Assembly (NCBI GenBank): GCA_015680685.1
Contig: MNCI01004594.1
Location: 405,342-469,341 of the forward strand
Origin: Gnetum montanum
Taxonomy: Eukaryota > Streptophyta > Gnetopsida > Gnetales > Gnetaceae
Length of the DNA stretch: 64,000 nucleotides
Direction: 5' to 3'
A program made the translations under genes and the position numbers. Numbering within the stretch: position 1 is the stretch's first letter; every line of letters begins with the position of its first letter. A model generated the notes under the pieces. That model searched no databases. It saw only the letters and a program-made list of their open reading frames with translations, and was not told the origin of the DNA. This document shows positions 43,981 through 56,240 of the stretch, piece after piece.

Positions 43981-44600
43981 GGATCCTGGAGGGACCGTCG
44001 AGGCGACTGACCTACGCCACACAAGACAGAAACAAACTCAAAGGGTGTCACACTTTTGTCTGTGCTAGCTAAGATGCAAGACACATGTGGGACCACTATA
44101 GAGGAAGCAAGTTAAATCATCGTCCGAAGGCCTATTGTCTCATAGGGTTCCAGAGGAACCGTCGAGGTGACTGATCTACACCACACAATGCACAAACAAC
44201 CACAAAGGGTGTCGAGTCTACGCTAATGCGGGGTGTGGAAGGCATACAAGACTACCGTAAGATGAGCAAATTAACTAGCGACCAGGTAAATTTTTTGTCT
44301 CGCGGGATCCCAGAGGGACCTTCGAGGCAACCGTTCTATACTACTCGGGAGGAGGTACAGAATGCAGGCGAGACAACTATAGGATGGGCAAGTTAACTAG
44401 CAATCAGGCAAGTTTTATGTCTTGCAGGTTCCCAGAGGGACCGTCTAGGCGACCGATCTACATAGCCCAAGGCAGGGTGCAGCACGCACGCAAGATGACC
44501 GTAGAGTGAGCTAGTTGACCAGTGATCGGAGGCCTTGTGTTCTATGGGGCTCTGGAGGAACCGTCAGGGCGACCGATCTGTGCCGCATAGAGCGCAAACA
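43981..44600. repeat. Five diverged leader repeats of element D
   Basis: A core (GG..CC.GAGGGACCGTCGAGGCGAC with variation) starts at 43981, 44145, 44304, 44426 and 44546. Units of 120-165 bp fill the leader between primer site and gag. Confidence 0.75.
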
Positions 44601-44691
44601 ACCGCAGGAGGGTGTCGCGTCTACGCTCGTGTGTATAAGTGCGCAGAAGGCTCACAGAACTACCATGACACACTGCAAAGGCACCAAAAGG

Positions 44692-44708
44692 CCCTCCTTC
44701 TAGCACCA
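44692..44708 (-). other. Candidate primer binding site of element D
   Basis: On the minus strand TGGTGCTAGAAGGAGGG lies seven bases after the LTR end. It starts TGG, as complements of a tRNA CCA end do. I could not match the tRNA. Confidence 0.5.
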
Positions 44709-44714
44709 GAAAAC

Positions 44715-46301
44715 TGTAGCGATCGAAAACGTTGGCAGCTGGAATAACGCCAAGGTCGGCGAACACAACAGTTCCAACCTTGTGCCCGCGGGAGGGCAGT
44801 GCCAGATGTATGCGAATACGGGATGCTCTAAACGGTTTGGTTGATCAGAAAGGGACTTATGTCAACGTCAATATAGCCTTTTGCAATATAAACTGTATGA
44901 GTTATGGGGTGGTGCTTGCAGCGGAAAAAGAAAGGGACTAAAAATGCAACGACGATGCGAAATAATAAATAAACATAAGTGCGACAATGATATGAGATGA
45001 TGCTTGAAGGTAAACAAAACAGAAAATAATACAAGAAAGCCAGACAGTAAATAAGAAGTAATATAAGGTATGGTTAGGGACATGCACCGCTTCAGAGCTA
45101 TAAATCTATCTGGTCAGGGAGTGGCACAATCAGTTGCACGACGTGACAAAGTGCAAAAAGTCCCAGGGGTGACCAAAGCGTACCGAGGAATAGAAAAATA
45201 GCTGTGCACTTGGGCATAGACTCCACGTATATACAATGCCGGTGAGATCTTACCAAGGTGGTAGGANTCTTCTCTTTTTTTTGTTTTTGTTTTTTGTGTG
45301 GACCGGCCCCTTTGCGTGCTGTTTGATGGGCTATTTATAAGGCGAAAGGTAGACAAAGGTGACCATTTGAATAGTACGTGTTGCAGACCTCCGCCTCCTC
45401 ACTGGCGCTACCTGAGCCATTTGTAACTGTTGGGCTTGCCAGACTGTTGCGATGTGAGCAATAACTACCATCCTACTACGTCGTGACTGCACCGCCAGCC
45501 CCTAAAGGCATGTGCCAATGGCTCGATTGAGGTGGAGTGTATTGATGTCACACAACCACGTTCATGCCACACTGTATTTTGTGACGTGACTTGCTTGGCG
45601 TGACGTAGCCTCTTGCCGCGCGTCTCGCTATATGTCACGTATTTGTTACGCAATGCTATGCTACGTAGCGTAGCGTAGCGTAGCGAGCGGCATTGATCAT
45701 GGCAGCTTCGCTGATCTGCAGACCATTCCCCTAAGATGCAAGTTTTGCACACTTTGTTGATTTCGCCTTTCGAACTGCCTTATGCCCCTTTTCGTAGGAT
45801 TGCTACACCTTGTTGCACCATGTAGCTCAGCGTAGCATAGCAGCAGACATGGTCCGCCGCTTCCTTACAAAAAGAGAGGTCACTACAGAACTCGAAGTTG
45901 GGCGAGGGGAGCGGACAGTGAAGTTGTTGCTATGTTACGCATGTGATAGTGCGTAGCGTAACATCCTATTCCGCCATTGTTTCCTGAGGCTTGCTACACT
46001 ACACATCGTAGCGTAGCACGCTTTGTGACTTAGAAAACTTGCTGAACTGCTTCTCCCGTGCACCTAGACGACTGTCGCTGATTCTGGACACCGTTTCTGA
46101 GCAGGCTGTCGGCTGTTCAGACTACTTTGGCGGGTGGGCGAGTTGGTACGAAACTCACCCATGCCTAAAGTAGAAAATTTAACAAACTAGCCATCTTGGA
46201 CTCAGAACGTTCTTTTCCTGGTGGACTGTCGTGATGCTTGTGCAGACTGCAAGACCCTGGTGAAGCCAGGACGACCCCGCATTTTCTTTTAGGGTGTTTC
46301 A
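44715..46301 (-). repeat. 5' LTR of element D (minus orientation)
   Basis: Same ends as 28244-29890, with a reverse TATA box CTATTTATAAG near 45330. A single N at 45267 replaces about 115 bp that are present at 28742-28855. Confidence 0.88.
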
Positions 46302-46306
46302 AGCTC
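46302..46306. repeat. Right target duplication of element D (AGCTC)
   Basis: Matches 28239-28243. Confidence 0.9.
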
Positions 46307-47649
46307 CAAAGAAATAGGATGTAGATTCATGAGGCAATTGCTATCATCATGAGAAGTGAGATGTTCCATAATCAAAATGCAGTATCTTTATCATAAAGCA
46401 GCATTTTTCAAGGCAGCATCCTTATCATAAAACAACGTACAAAGCATAGACAAAGCACCTCCAAGCATCTGTGGCACCAGCTCTTTGGAACAAACGAAGA
46501 GTCCATTCCATCAATTGTCCACATAAGCCACTCAAGGAAGAGTCCATTCCATCCATTTTTGCACATAAGCCACTTAAGCCTCAAGCCACATCAAACAGTG
46601 TTTCAGAGAGAGGTAGAAGTGAAATAACTTGAAACTTCAATTTTGCATTCTTTTAGATCTCCAGCAGTAGGAAATATTCCAGGATCTAGCAGTTAACAAT
46701 AGTAGTTAACCAAAACAAGTTAAGATTTTTAAATTAGACAAGAAACAAGAATGGTAGGAAATGGAAAATACCTCCAGCACCACTAATAGATAACGGAAGG
46801 TGACTAAAAGAGAATAGCAGAGAAGACTGAAGAGAATAGCTGAAAGAGAAGGCTGAAAATTTATTTATCCACCAGCTGAAACAGAAGCTTGAAAAATTAT
46901 CTTACCTCCAGTAACCGCCATCCTGAAAATGGAAAAGACCTGCGCTCAAGAAAAGAAGAAAGCTTAGCTTCAGATAGGTCTTCCAGCCACTACCAATCCG
47001 GTATTACAGTACCAATCCAATCTTGATGCCGCAGATAATGATATTTGTAGTTTTTCCAAAATCTAGTGCGGCCGCACATCATGATATTTGTAGTTTTTTC
47101 CAAAACATAGTGAGGTTGGAACCCATCCATTTTATTTTAGATCAAGGAATCATTTTTGTTTCAAAACTTCTTACTACCTCCACTACTTCCATTACTCATG
47201 ATGGCAGGGGCGGTATTTTACCAACGTTGGAAGAGTGGTCATAGAAACTGCCCACTATGGCAAGAGTACCCAAAAACTTTCATTGTGGGTAATTAATTTT
47301 ACGTTCTCCTTCTATTGGCCCACAAAGTGGAGATTTTTTTATCATAACCATGCTTAATACACTCATACTTAAATACTTAAATAGAAAGTATCAATACTTG
47401 AATCATGGCAATCATATTCTTAAGCTTGAATATTTCCTTCCATATATTACAAAGCATGCCACTTCTTAAGTGAGCACTTTATGAGCTATGTCTTTATGAA
47501 CGGATATTAGTAAAGTACCTACAGTTAGTCATACTTTAACCATATTAATGGCATAGACTTTCTACACCAAAATATATGTCTTTATTATTATCCAAGAAAC
47601 ATGTGATGATTTACAATTTAAGTAAGAAGTAGGTTATACATGAAAAGAA
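46307..47649. other. Degenerate flank right of element D
   Basis: No gene found. Two short direct duplications are visible: AGTCCATTCCATC...CACATAAGCCACT (46500-46575) and GATATTTGTAGTTTTT(T)CCAAAA (47038-47110). Confidence 0.4.
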
Positions 47650-49271
47650 CTAATAAGTCCCACATTATTTACATGATCCATGTATTATTTTGCTGACAAA
47701 GCTTTAGTCATGACATCAGCAATTATCAATTTAGTGTTAATATGTTGAATATCAACTTCACATTTCTTGAGTCTATCCTTAACAGCAAGGTACCTTATAA
47801 TAATGTGCTTGCTATGACTTCCACTTTTATTGTTCTCAAAGAAGAAAACTATAGTATAATTATCACAATATATCTTCAGTAGCGTTGTGATGGAATCAAC
47901 AATTCTTAGGCTAATAATAAAAGTTCTCAACCATAATTCATGTGATAAAAAAAAACTATTGTTTTTTTAGCACTCTTCCAAAATATGGCCCCTCTAGCAA
48001 ATAGAAACACATATCTAAAAGTTGATTTTCTAGAGTCTACACATCCATCAAAATCTAAATCTAAATATCCAACCACTTCTAGATGGTTGGTGTGCCTAAA
48101 TGTGAGTTTATGATTTTTAGTTTCTTGCAAATACCTCATGACTCTTTTTGTAGCTTTCCAATGCTTGATGCTCCAATTGCTTTGCTATTTATTGAGCATT
48201 TCCACTACAAAACTTACATAAGGTCTTTTGCATACCTATGCAGACATGAGGCTACTAATAATAGATGCATAAGGTACAACTTTCATGTGTTCTTACTGCA
48301 ATGAGTTTTGTGGGCATTACTTTAAGTTAAGCTTATCTCCTTTCATTCTTGAAGCCGCCATAGGTGAGCAATTCTTCATTTTGAAATTCTCCAAAACCTT
48401 TTCAATGTAGGTCCTTTGAGATACTCCTAATGTCCTTTGATGTTTATCTTCATGAATCTCTATCCTAGTAACATAGGAAGCTTCACGCATATCCTTCATT
48501 TTAAAATTCTGAGAGAGGAATTAATTTGTCTCATGTAGCAAACTCACATTACTACTTGCAAGTAAGATGTCATCCACACTAAGGACCAAGAAGATGAGTT
48601 TTCTTCCACTAACCTTAAGTTATATGCATTAATCAACAATGTTCTTAATAAAACTAAATGAGATAACAATGTTATGAAATTTTAAATACCATTGTAGGGA
48701 GGCTTTCTTTAGTCCATATAATGACTTCCTTGTAAACCAAATGATCATATTTACAAAAGCACTCAAGTTATTTCATGTATACTTCTTCTTCAAGATCTCC
48801 ATTTAAAAATGTTTTTTTTTTCACATTCATTTGGTATAGCTTTAAATTAAAATGAGCCATCAAAGCCATAATTATTCTAAAAGAATCCTTCTTTGATACT
48901 AGAGTGAAGGTTCCATGGTAATAAATACTCTTCTTTTACGTAAATCCTTTAGCTACAAGTCTAGCTTTATATCATTCAACATTACTAGAAGGATTTCGTT
49001 TGGTTTTATAGACCCATTTAAAATCAATTGTTGAAGCTCTTCTTCACAATTCAACAAGATTCCAAACCTAATTTCTAGCCATAGAATCTATTTCTTGCTT
49101 CATGGTACCATATCGAAATATGGAATTTTCTTCACTCATGGCTTGTGAAAATGACATAGGATGATCTTTAGGTCCAACATTAAATTGAGACTCTTGAAGG
49201 TATACAATATAGTTAGTAGAAATTGCTAGTCTCTTTTGTGACATCCCATTCCCAAATGTTAATGAATTCAA
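47650..49271 (-). pseudogene. Ty1/copia RT-RNase H remnant
   Basis: Minus-strand reading with many stops and frame changes: the integrase-RT linker (YIVYLQESQFN..PMSFSQAM) at 49271-49068, RT N-terminus (FKWVYKTKRN, YKARLVAKGFT) near 49000-48900, RT C-terminus (HEDKHQRTLGVSQRTYIEKVLENFKM) at 48499-48317, RNase H (MRYLQETKNHKLTF, YLDLDFDGCVDSRKS) at 48139-47927 and its end (YCDNYTIVFFFENN, SKHIIIRYLAVKDRL, INTKLIIADVMTKAL) at 47930-47685. No LTRs, gag or integrase core remain. It is the only copia element recognised here. Confidence 0.82.
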
Positions 49272-49730
49272 TCATTCATCATGTAGAATCATCATTTAAC
49301 ATTAAAATAATTTGAATTATTCATTTCAAACATAAAAGAAATGGCAAGAGAATGGAATAGAAAAGAAAATAACAATAAAACTTTATTAATGAAATTTGTT
49401 TGCATACATTGTTAATGACCTTGGATTATCTTCTAATTATACTTAGGATTTTTAGAGATAATCTAGCACTAGCACCATAGTTAGGCCATAAGATCGAAGG
49501 GATGATCAGTCTCTTCCTCTCTTGCTTTACTCAAGTCTTGTCACTTGCCAATATTGCTTCACAACTCCATCTTGGCATGACCTCTAAGCCTTGACCTTAA
49601 ATGTCATAGGTTAAACCCATTCCCAAGGGGTATTGTAAATAGTTACAACTCCTCATAATGTCACTTCTTTCAAAGATTAGTTACATTGTTATGATACAAT
49701 TCTATCCTTAACAAAGGATGGGATGTTATA
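49237..49730. repeat. Possible short solo LTR at the copia/E boundary
   Basis: Starts TGTGACATCCCATTCC and ends near GGATGGGATGTTATA, nearly complementary termini as in many LTRs. It separates copia sequence on the left from element E on the right. No clean target duplication or CA end is visible. Confidence 0.3.
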
Positions 49731-49790
49731 ATATATCTCCTTTAAGAATCCAACTCATGCATCATTAATGTAGTAGACTACTCCACCCCT

Positions 49791-50420
49791 TCAACATAGT
49801 TTTCTAATGAGGCATGGGAGGGGGAGAGTCTTCCTTCCATGTTCATTCTCTTTTAACTGCTTTTCTATCTCTAGATAGATTTGCTGTGGGAGGTTGATCG
49901 AGAATCTTCCACTCAAAGAAAAACATGCACAAGTAGAAAAGGCAATGATCTTGCTAGGCCTCATCATGGGATTTAGGTGAAACCCTGCAATCTTGTAGTG
50001 AATTCTTTCTACCAGTGTGAGTGCATCATTCTCTTTGTAGTTGATACCATGGCACCATTGAATCCATTCCTTTTTAATGCTAGGATGCACTTGCATTGAA
50101 ATCTTGGTAAGATTTGCCCTAATTTCAGGTAACCCAAGTGCCTATGCAATGGCTTGCACTGAGTAGGACACTAAAATGTCCTTGATCCTGACTATTGAAC
50201 AAGCCTACCTATTGTTTCAAAATAGGAATGTCTCTCCCATATACCATTCCTCACTAGAAGTGATAAATGGCCACATGGGAGAGGTCTTTATTTGGTCCTA
50301 TATCTCTTTAGCTACTTGCTCCAAGAAAGAGACAAATTTCAACTCTTAGAGCACTATCTTCTAGACCTCTCTTGATCTGATTTGGTTTAGGTAGGCCTCT
50401 ATCAAGGTTACCTCAAGGTT
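49791..50420 (-). pseudogene. Second-ORF fragment of element E, homologous to that of B
   Basis: The minus-strand segment 50096-49791 is open and reads ERIHYKIAGFHLNPMM, FSINLPQQIYLEIEKQLKE and KTLPLPCLIRKLC. These align with ERIYFKIETYHLFPMKG, VNVNLPHLYFTEI and MTLPFPCLIRKLC in element B. Upstream (50420-50100), with stops, SPMWPFITSSEEWYMGE matches SSLWPILSKSSAWYLGE. The coiled-coil half is missing because the element ends here. Confidence 0.7.
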
Positions 50421-53190
50421 TTCTTGTTGAACTAGAACCTCATCTTGATGGGAATGTTCTATTGCTAGCACCTATTCTAAAATCTAACGAATAGATTCCA
50501 CTTTGACCTCTTCCCTAAGAGGGCCTATGGCATGGGTTGCAATCAATTCTTCCTATGTTGGTTCTTGGCCCCTTCCTATTCCTAGCCATTTTTTTCTTAG
50601 TCAACACAGTCCTCTTTCCAGTGTGTGTTTGCCTTTTGGTGTCATTTGTGGTCACAACATATCCATGGATTAGTAGATATAATGTGTAACTTAAAATATT
50701 TAGATACCTTATCTCATTAATTAGTTACACTTAGCTATTGCCCATGGCAGATTGATTAATTTTTTTTATTATTATTTTATTAATCTTTTATTCTAAGTGT
50801 CACTAGAGCTTATTGGAAGGGTTTAACTCTTATAATTTGGTGTTTTAATAATGATTCCTTAGTTAAACCTTTGTGGGAGTTAGAAAAATATTGAAAATGG
50901 CATGTTTGAGGCTCCCACAACTAAGACTTACCTCCAAGAGCTATAGGGTCAAAGAATGATGTGATTCGAACAAAAAATTAGGAAGTTATGGTCTCTAGAA
51001 GGTTCTAAGCTCTAAAAATTGCAAAAAATTCTTGGGCATTTGTGAGCAAATGTGAAAATTTCTAAGGGGGATTGCGCATTTATATAGTATTTTTGCATTG
51101 CATTAATGAGGCCACATGTATGGGGTCCAATAATAAAATTTTAAAATTTGAATATTTCAAAAAATACAAGGACTTTTTGAATGAATTTAGGATCTATAGA
51201 GTTATAGGAAAGCCAATATGATGAAATCATTGAAGATTATCATTGAAAGCTCAAAGATTCAAAAAGTTGATGGAGAATGTGTGGATTAAAGAAAATACAT
51301 AAAGGAGCACACGGTTGGATGCAAAAGATCGGTACATGAAATATTCTGATTGCAACAATGCCTAAGGGTAAGGTGCTTAACGAACCCAACCAAGAGATAT
51401 GCAAGTGTGTCCACCCCATAGCAGGCACATGCCTTGTTTGCCCTTACATAACCTCAACCCAAGGAGTTTATGGGCCTCATAGGTGATTAATGGTTTATGA
51501 AAGTTAAGGACCAAAACCTGAAAGATTCTACTAAACAATTCAAGTACGTCAGAAAAAGACACTGAACAAGAACATGGACACTAGTAGTAAGGTGAGTTAT
51601 GGGTAGCATGGATGGATGATGGAGAAGGTGGAATGGAGTTCCAAATTGAGGTCATAAGAAGTCCCTTGTGGAATTGTGTTTAGATGAGCTAAGAAGATCC
51701 ATCCTTAGCTTAGAAAAAAATCAACTAGTTTTAATGACTTTGCATTGCCACTCCAAGATTAATCCATCCCCCTCAGATACAAGATTGCTTTCACAAAACA
51801 ACCACTATTCCTTAAAGACAAGAAAAGAGAAGTAGAAATTGAGAGAGGACCTTCGTTAGAGGGGACCTTCAGGAATGGGTAACATGTCTTTCTAGTTCCA
51901 TAACCAATGCTTTTAGCCTATTTATTTATCTAAGGTATGTGCTTTGAATTTCCACCATTTTTTATTTTTATTTTGTTTTTGTTTGTTTTATTTTTTTCAA
52001 AATTTTGGATACAAACTACACCATGCAAAGACTTATTCAACTTCCTATTATTGGTCAACATAGAACAATAAAAAATCTATGAAAACACTCATGCACCCAA
52101 GTAAGTAGAAGAGTACAAAGAGTATTAAGTCCCCTTGAAGTCACACCTTGTGCAAACCTTTGAATCCTTCCTAATTTTCAAAAACACCAAGTTCACAAAT
52201 TTATTAAAAGTTTATTTAATGAAAAGGACCTCATATTCCCAAAATGGGAAAAACCATAGATTTTGTGGATGGGTGGAACTCATAGACTCACTACTTGTTC
52301 CATGAAAAAGAAACCATGTCTTAGCCATCGGTGCAAAAATTCAAAAATAGAAACTAGACATTAGCAAATAAAAACATTAAGTGCATACCACCATTAGCAA
52401 AAGCTACAACACCACTGTGCCCTATTGGCACAAGGCACATTTATTAACAAAAATTAGAAAATCACACTAAAATAAAGTAAAATATATAAGAAAGTGTAAA
52501 AATATTCAAGAAAAATTTAAATGTACTAACGATAGTCTAAAATAAGAAAAAGTTTTAAAAATCAAAAAGTTGTAAAATAAACAATTTACAAAAACAAAAA
52601 GCAAAAATGTATAAAACAAAAAATAGAAAAACTAAGGGTTCGCATGGATGGCCATTTCCCCCACAACTGATTTGAAAAAAGGATATCCAAAAAAATTAAG
52701 TGTTGTTGTCCATTTGTTGAGGTATTTATTGCACTAGCTTGCTTGGACTTGTGGAAAGGCTTTACCTATTGGATGTTGACCAACTACTTTTTTTCTAGGC
52801 TTTCAAGTTTGTATCTGATCATGGTCCCAAAAGAAAAGGTTTCATCGATTATATAAGGCCCCTCCCATGATGTCTACAACTTAGTTCATTGAGGTATGTG
52901 TATGGGGTTCCAGTAGAGGACCTTATCTCCCAGTTGAAGTCTAACCGTTCTAATTCTTAGGTCATGTCATTATTTATTAAATGTCTTGTGCACTTCATTC
53001 AAGGATAGGGCTACTAATCAATTTTTTTCTAGCACATTTAGGTTGATCAGTCTTTTTCTTATGCTAGACTTAAGTCAAGGTCTAGGTCACTAGTTGTTGA
53101 GAGTGTATGGACCTTTGACTGAATTGGAAGCATTAGAAGTTTTCCATACACCAACTCATAGGAAAAGTAGCCAATAGGGAGTTTCCATGT
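50421..53190 (-). other. 3' non-coding region of element E
   Basis: From integrase downstream: the pol C-terminal tail (to about 52790), a TGTGGGGGAAATGG tract near 52655, an A-rich (minus T-rich) stretch 52440-52620, a copy of GGTGTGACTTCAAGGGGACTT (52128-52148), the TCTTTGCATGGTGTAG motif near 52030, and the RNA element at 51398-51450. No other gene was seen. Confidence 0.6.
51398..51450 (-). ncRNA. Conserved RNA hairpin element (copy in E)
   Basis: On the minus strand arms TATGTAAG (51450-51443) and CTTGCATA (51405-51398) pair with one G-U wobble around a 37-nt loop. The loop holds AGGC ATGT GCCT and GCTATGGGGTGGACACA. Spacing is identical to that in A and B. Confidence 0.65.
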
Positions 53191-53199
53191 TGAGCGTTA

Positions 53200-53900
53200 G
53201 GCCCAAAGGGCATCATTCAATTTCATGCTCTAATCTCTCCTATATTTGCTAATAGTTCTTGTTAGAATCTTTATGATCTCCTTGTTAGTAACCTCTACTT
53301 GAATGTTGGCTTGAGGATGGTAGGGTGTTATTAATTTATGTTCAACCCCTAAGCGTTGCATGAGTTTATGAAAAGTAGCACCTATTCCATTGTCAGAAAT
53401 CAGTGTGCGTGGCATCCCAAACCTATTCACAAAATTTTTTTGTACAAACTGCACAATAGTGGATGATGTATAGTTGATGATTACTACTACTTCTATTAAT
53501 TTTATGAAATAATCAATGGAGATGATTATATATGCCTTTTCATTTGACATGGGTGTGATCAGACCCATGAAGTTGATGCCCCATATGTTGAAGGGTTCTA
53601 GTGGTTCAATCCACTATTAAGGACCCTTCATTTGTGTAGATTGATAGCATTCACAGGATCAAACAAACTGCTAAGCATCCCTAAAGATTGTGGGCCAATA
53701 GTATCCTACCATCAGGATTTTTATGGCCATGTGTCTCCCTACATAGTGGCCTCCACAAGGGCCTTCATGAGCATCCTGGAGAACGTGCAATTGATCCACG
53801 TCAAGGACACACCAATGAACCAAGCCATCAGCACATACCTTGTAAAGGCATCTGGAGATTTCCATGAAGCATTTGGACTAATGAAGAAACTACTATTTCT
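53200..53900 (-). pseudogene. Integrase of element E
   Basis: A zinc-binding region (HEGPCGGHYVGRHMAIKILMVGYYWPTIF...C..CQ) lies at 53800-53640, then the core at 53600-53230: GINFMGLITP, where the first catalytic Asp of the usual GIDFMGP is Asn, ISDNGIGATF with the second Asp, and YHPQANIQVEVTNKEI with the Glu. The enzyme would insert the DNA copy. One catalytic residue is lost and stops separate the parts. Confidence 0.8.
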
Positions 53901-54069
53901 TCATATAGTCCAAGTCTTATGCCATCTCTTGAGTGAGAAGATAAGTGAGGATGCCATCATACCATTTTGGTCCTATAGGCATTTTTTCATTTATTGCACC
54001 AACAAAGAGGAGTTCATTAGGAAATTGGTCAAAGAGTGGGCTCTTATCCTCTTTTTCATCCCATTATAA

Positions 54070-55641
54070 CCAAGAGAGATGGTTAGTGATCACATTCTCA
54101 GTTTCCTTTTGATCTACCATTGTAAGATTGAACTCCTTCAAGATCACCAACCACTATATGACATGAGGGCTCACTATTGGCTTGTTCATCAAGAAGAAAA
54201 TAGCACTATGGTCAGTGTTCACAAACACTTTATATCTAAGCACATAGTGTTTGAACTTCTCTAGAGCATACACCACTGCCATTAGTTCTTTCTCCATTAT
54301 GGTGTAATTCAATTGTGCATCCACAATGCTTCAACTTACACAGTGGATGTAATATAGACATTTCTTATCATCCAACTGCATAAGTACGACTCCCAAGGAA
54401 TAATTTGATGCATTTATCATGATATGAAATGGTCTAGACTAGTTAGGTGCTTGTAGAATTAGAGTCTCTACAAGCTTCTTCTTGAGGCTCTAGAATGTCT
54501 TTTCGCATTTCTCAATCTAGATGAATGGAGCATCTTTCTTTGTTAGCTCGACCAATAATTTTGCAATCTTAGAGAAATTTTCTATGAATCACTTGTAGTA
54601 GCCAATGTGTCCAAGGAATGACTGAACATCCTTAATGATTTCCAATTAGCAAATTATTCCTTAGCTGACCCTTATTTTTTCAAGGTCTACCTGAATTGAC
54701 ACTTGAGAAATTCTGTGTTCTAGTACAATGCCTTCTTGGACCATGATATGGCTCTTTTTCCAATTGAGCCGTAATTTTTTTTCCACACATATCTTGAGTA
54801 CTTACTCAAGGTAGTCCAAGGCTTGCTCAAATTTAGTGTCGTAAGTGGAGAAATCATCCATAAAGGCTTACACTCTACTATGGATTTACTATTGAAAGAT
54901 GCTTAAGACCAAGTATTGAAAAGTGGAAGGAGCATTACACAAACCATAAGGCATCTTTCAATATGCAAAAGTTCCCCAAGGACTTGTGAATGTTCTTTTG
55001 GCCTAGTCTTCTGATACAATCTAGATTTGGTTATAGCCACTATAACCATATAGAAAACTATAATAGTAATGCCCATATATGGTATTCAAAACCTGATCAA
55101 CAAATGGCAACAAAAAATGATCTTTGAATGTTGCCATGTTTAACAACTTGAAGTTGATACAAACCTACTATTTTTCTTCTCTCTTTGGCACTATCATGAG
55201 TGGGCTAACCCACTTGCTATCCACAATGGGGTAGATGAACTCTACCTTAAGGAGTTGCTCAATCTCCTCTTTGATGATTTGCTTTAATTTTTGGTTCAAT
55301 CATCATTGTGGATGCCTCCTTGGCTTCATGGATGGATTAATATAAATGTAATGCTAGCATATCCATGAATCAATTCTAGTGAGTTTAGGATATGACTAGG
55401 CAAAGGCTATTGACCATCTATTGATCACTTTTAATAGTTTTTCCTTTTGCTCTAGAGCAAGTTTGGCATTAAGTATGATTGGCTTGTCATTTTTCAAGAA
55501 TGCATATTTCAGGTTGACAAGTAGAGTTTTCAACTCTAGGGGCTCTTGTTTGAAACTATTAGAGATCTCTAACTCTCTCCAATTGATATCATGATTTTCA
55601 TCATTAGAGAGTTGGTGATGAACTTGCTCTAGTTCATCCAT
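54070..55641 (-). pseudogene. Reverse transcriptase and RNase H of element E
   Basis: Starts at the pre-RT segment MDELEQVHHQL...LKYAFLKNDKPIILNAKL (55641-55396). The RT active site reads AFMDDFSTY at about 54870-54845, the FMDD form usual in Athila elements. RNase H follows with YTIMEKELMAVVYALEKFKHYVLRYK and VNTDHSAIF near 54310-54180. Many in-frame stops (mostly TAG/TGA) and frame changes are present. Confidence 0.78.
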
Positions 55642-55829
55642 ACCTATGACATAAGTTCATGTCAGCCTCTTAGTAGGTTCTATGCACATTATGTTGTTTT
55701 CAACATCAGTGGTCAGCCACTAGGTGCCCTCTTATTTTGTGGCTACTATGTACAAACACCTTTAAATACCTACTTCATGTGCACACTACCAGCATGTGGA
55801 AATAGTTGCTCATTTCACAGACTAGAGTT

Positions 55830-56240
55830 TCTTCATGTAATTGCACCCTGTATCGTTGTACAAGATGCATGGAACTTGCTTCTTCTCAATCTTTGCAAAT
55901 GCATTTTCCTTAGATATTTCAAGGGAAAGATCTCTGATGCCCATTCTTTCATCAATAGAGTTTAGCCATGCTCTTCCCATAATGGTTGAGAAGTTCCCAT
56001 TACAATTCTCAACCTTGATTACTAGGAAATTGGCAAGATAAGATCACCCAGAGACAGTGGTCACAATGTCTTCTACTAGTCTCAATGGAATAGTAATTAA
56101 TAGGCTTGTCAATTCCAATTGGATATTTCTCTTCTATAGAGGTGGTAGGTTCTAAGTAGTATACATCTCATGAGAAATCAAGTTAACACCAAAACTTGAA
56201 TCAATAAGAGCTTTACATGATTCATTCTCGATAATCTGTA
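55830..56240 (-). pseudogene. Aspartic protease of element E
   Basis: ALIDSSFGVNLISHEMY aligns with the element A protease ALLDSGSGVNLISRKMY, but the catalytic D-S-G reads D-S-S. IMGRAWLNSIDERMGIRDLSLEIS follows near 55960, also aligned with A. Confidence 0.78.

Larger units (their letters stand above)
28244..46301 (-). mobile_element. Element D: 18-kb Tat-like LTR retrotransposon with an antisense gene
   Basis: Two related LTRs with a perfect AGCTC duplication bound an element read on the minus strand: LTR (44715-46301), repeat-rich leader, gag, protease, RT with two RNase H domains, integrase, a 30-bp repeat array, polypurine tract, LTR (28244-29890). The additional RNase H after the first one and the large size point to the Tat/Ogre branch of Ty3/gypsy. 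A plus-strand intron-containing gene (35301-39605) sits between protease and RT. All frames carry stops. The size is approximate because of a 160-base gap and three single-N joins. Confidence 0.88.
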
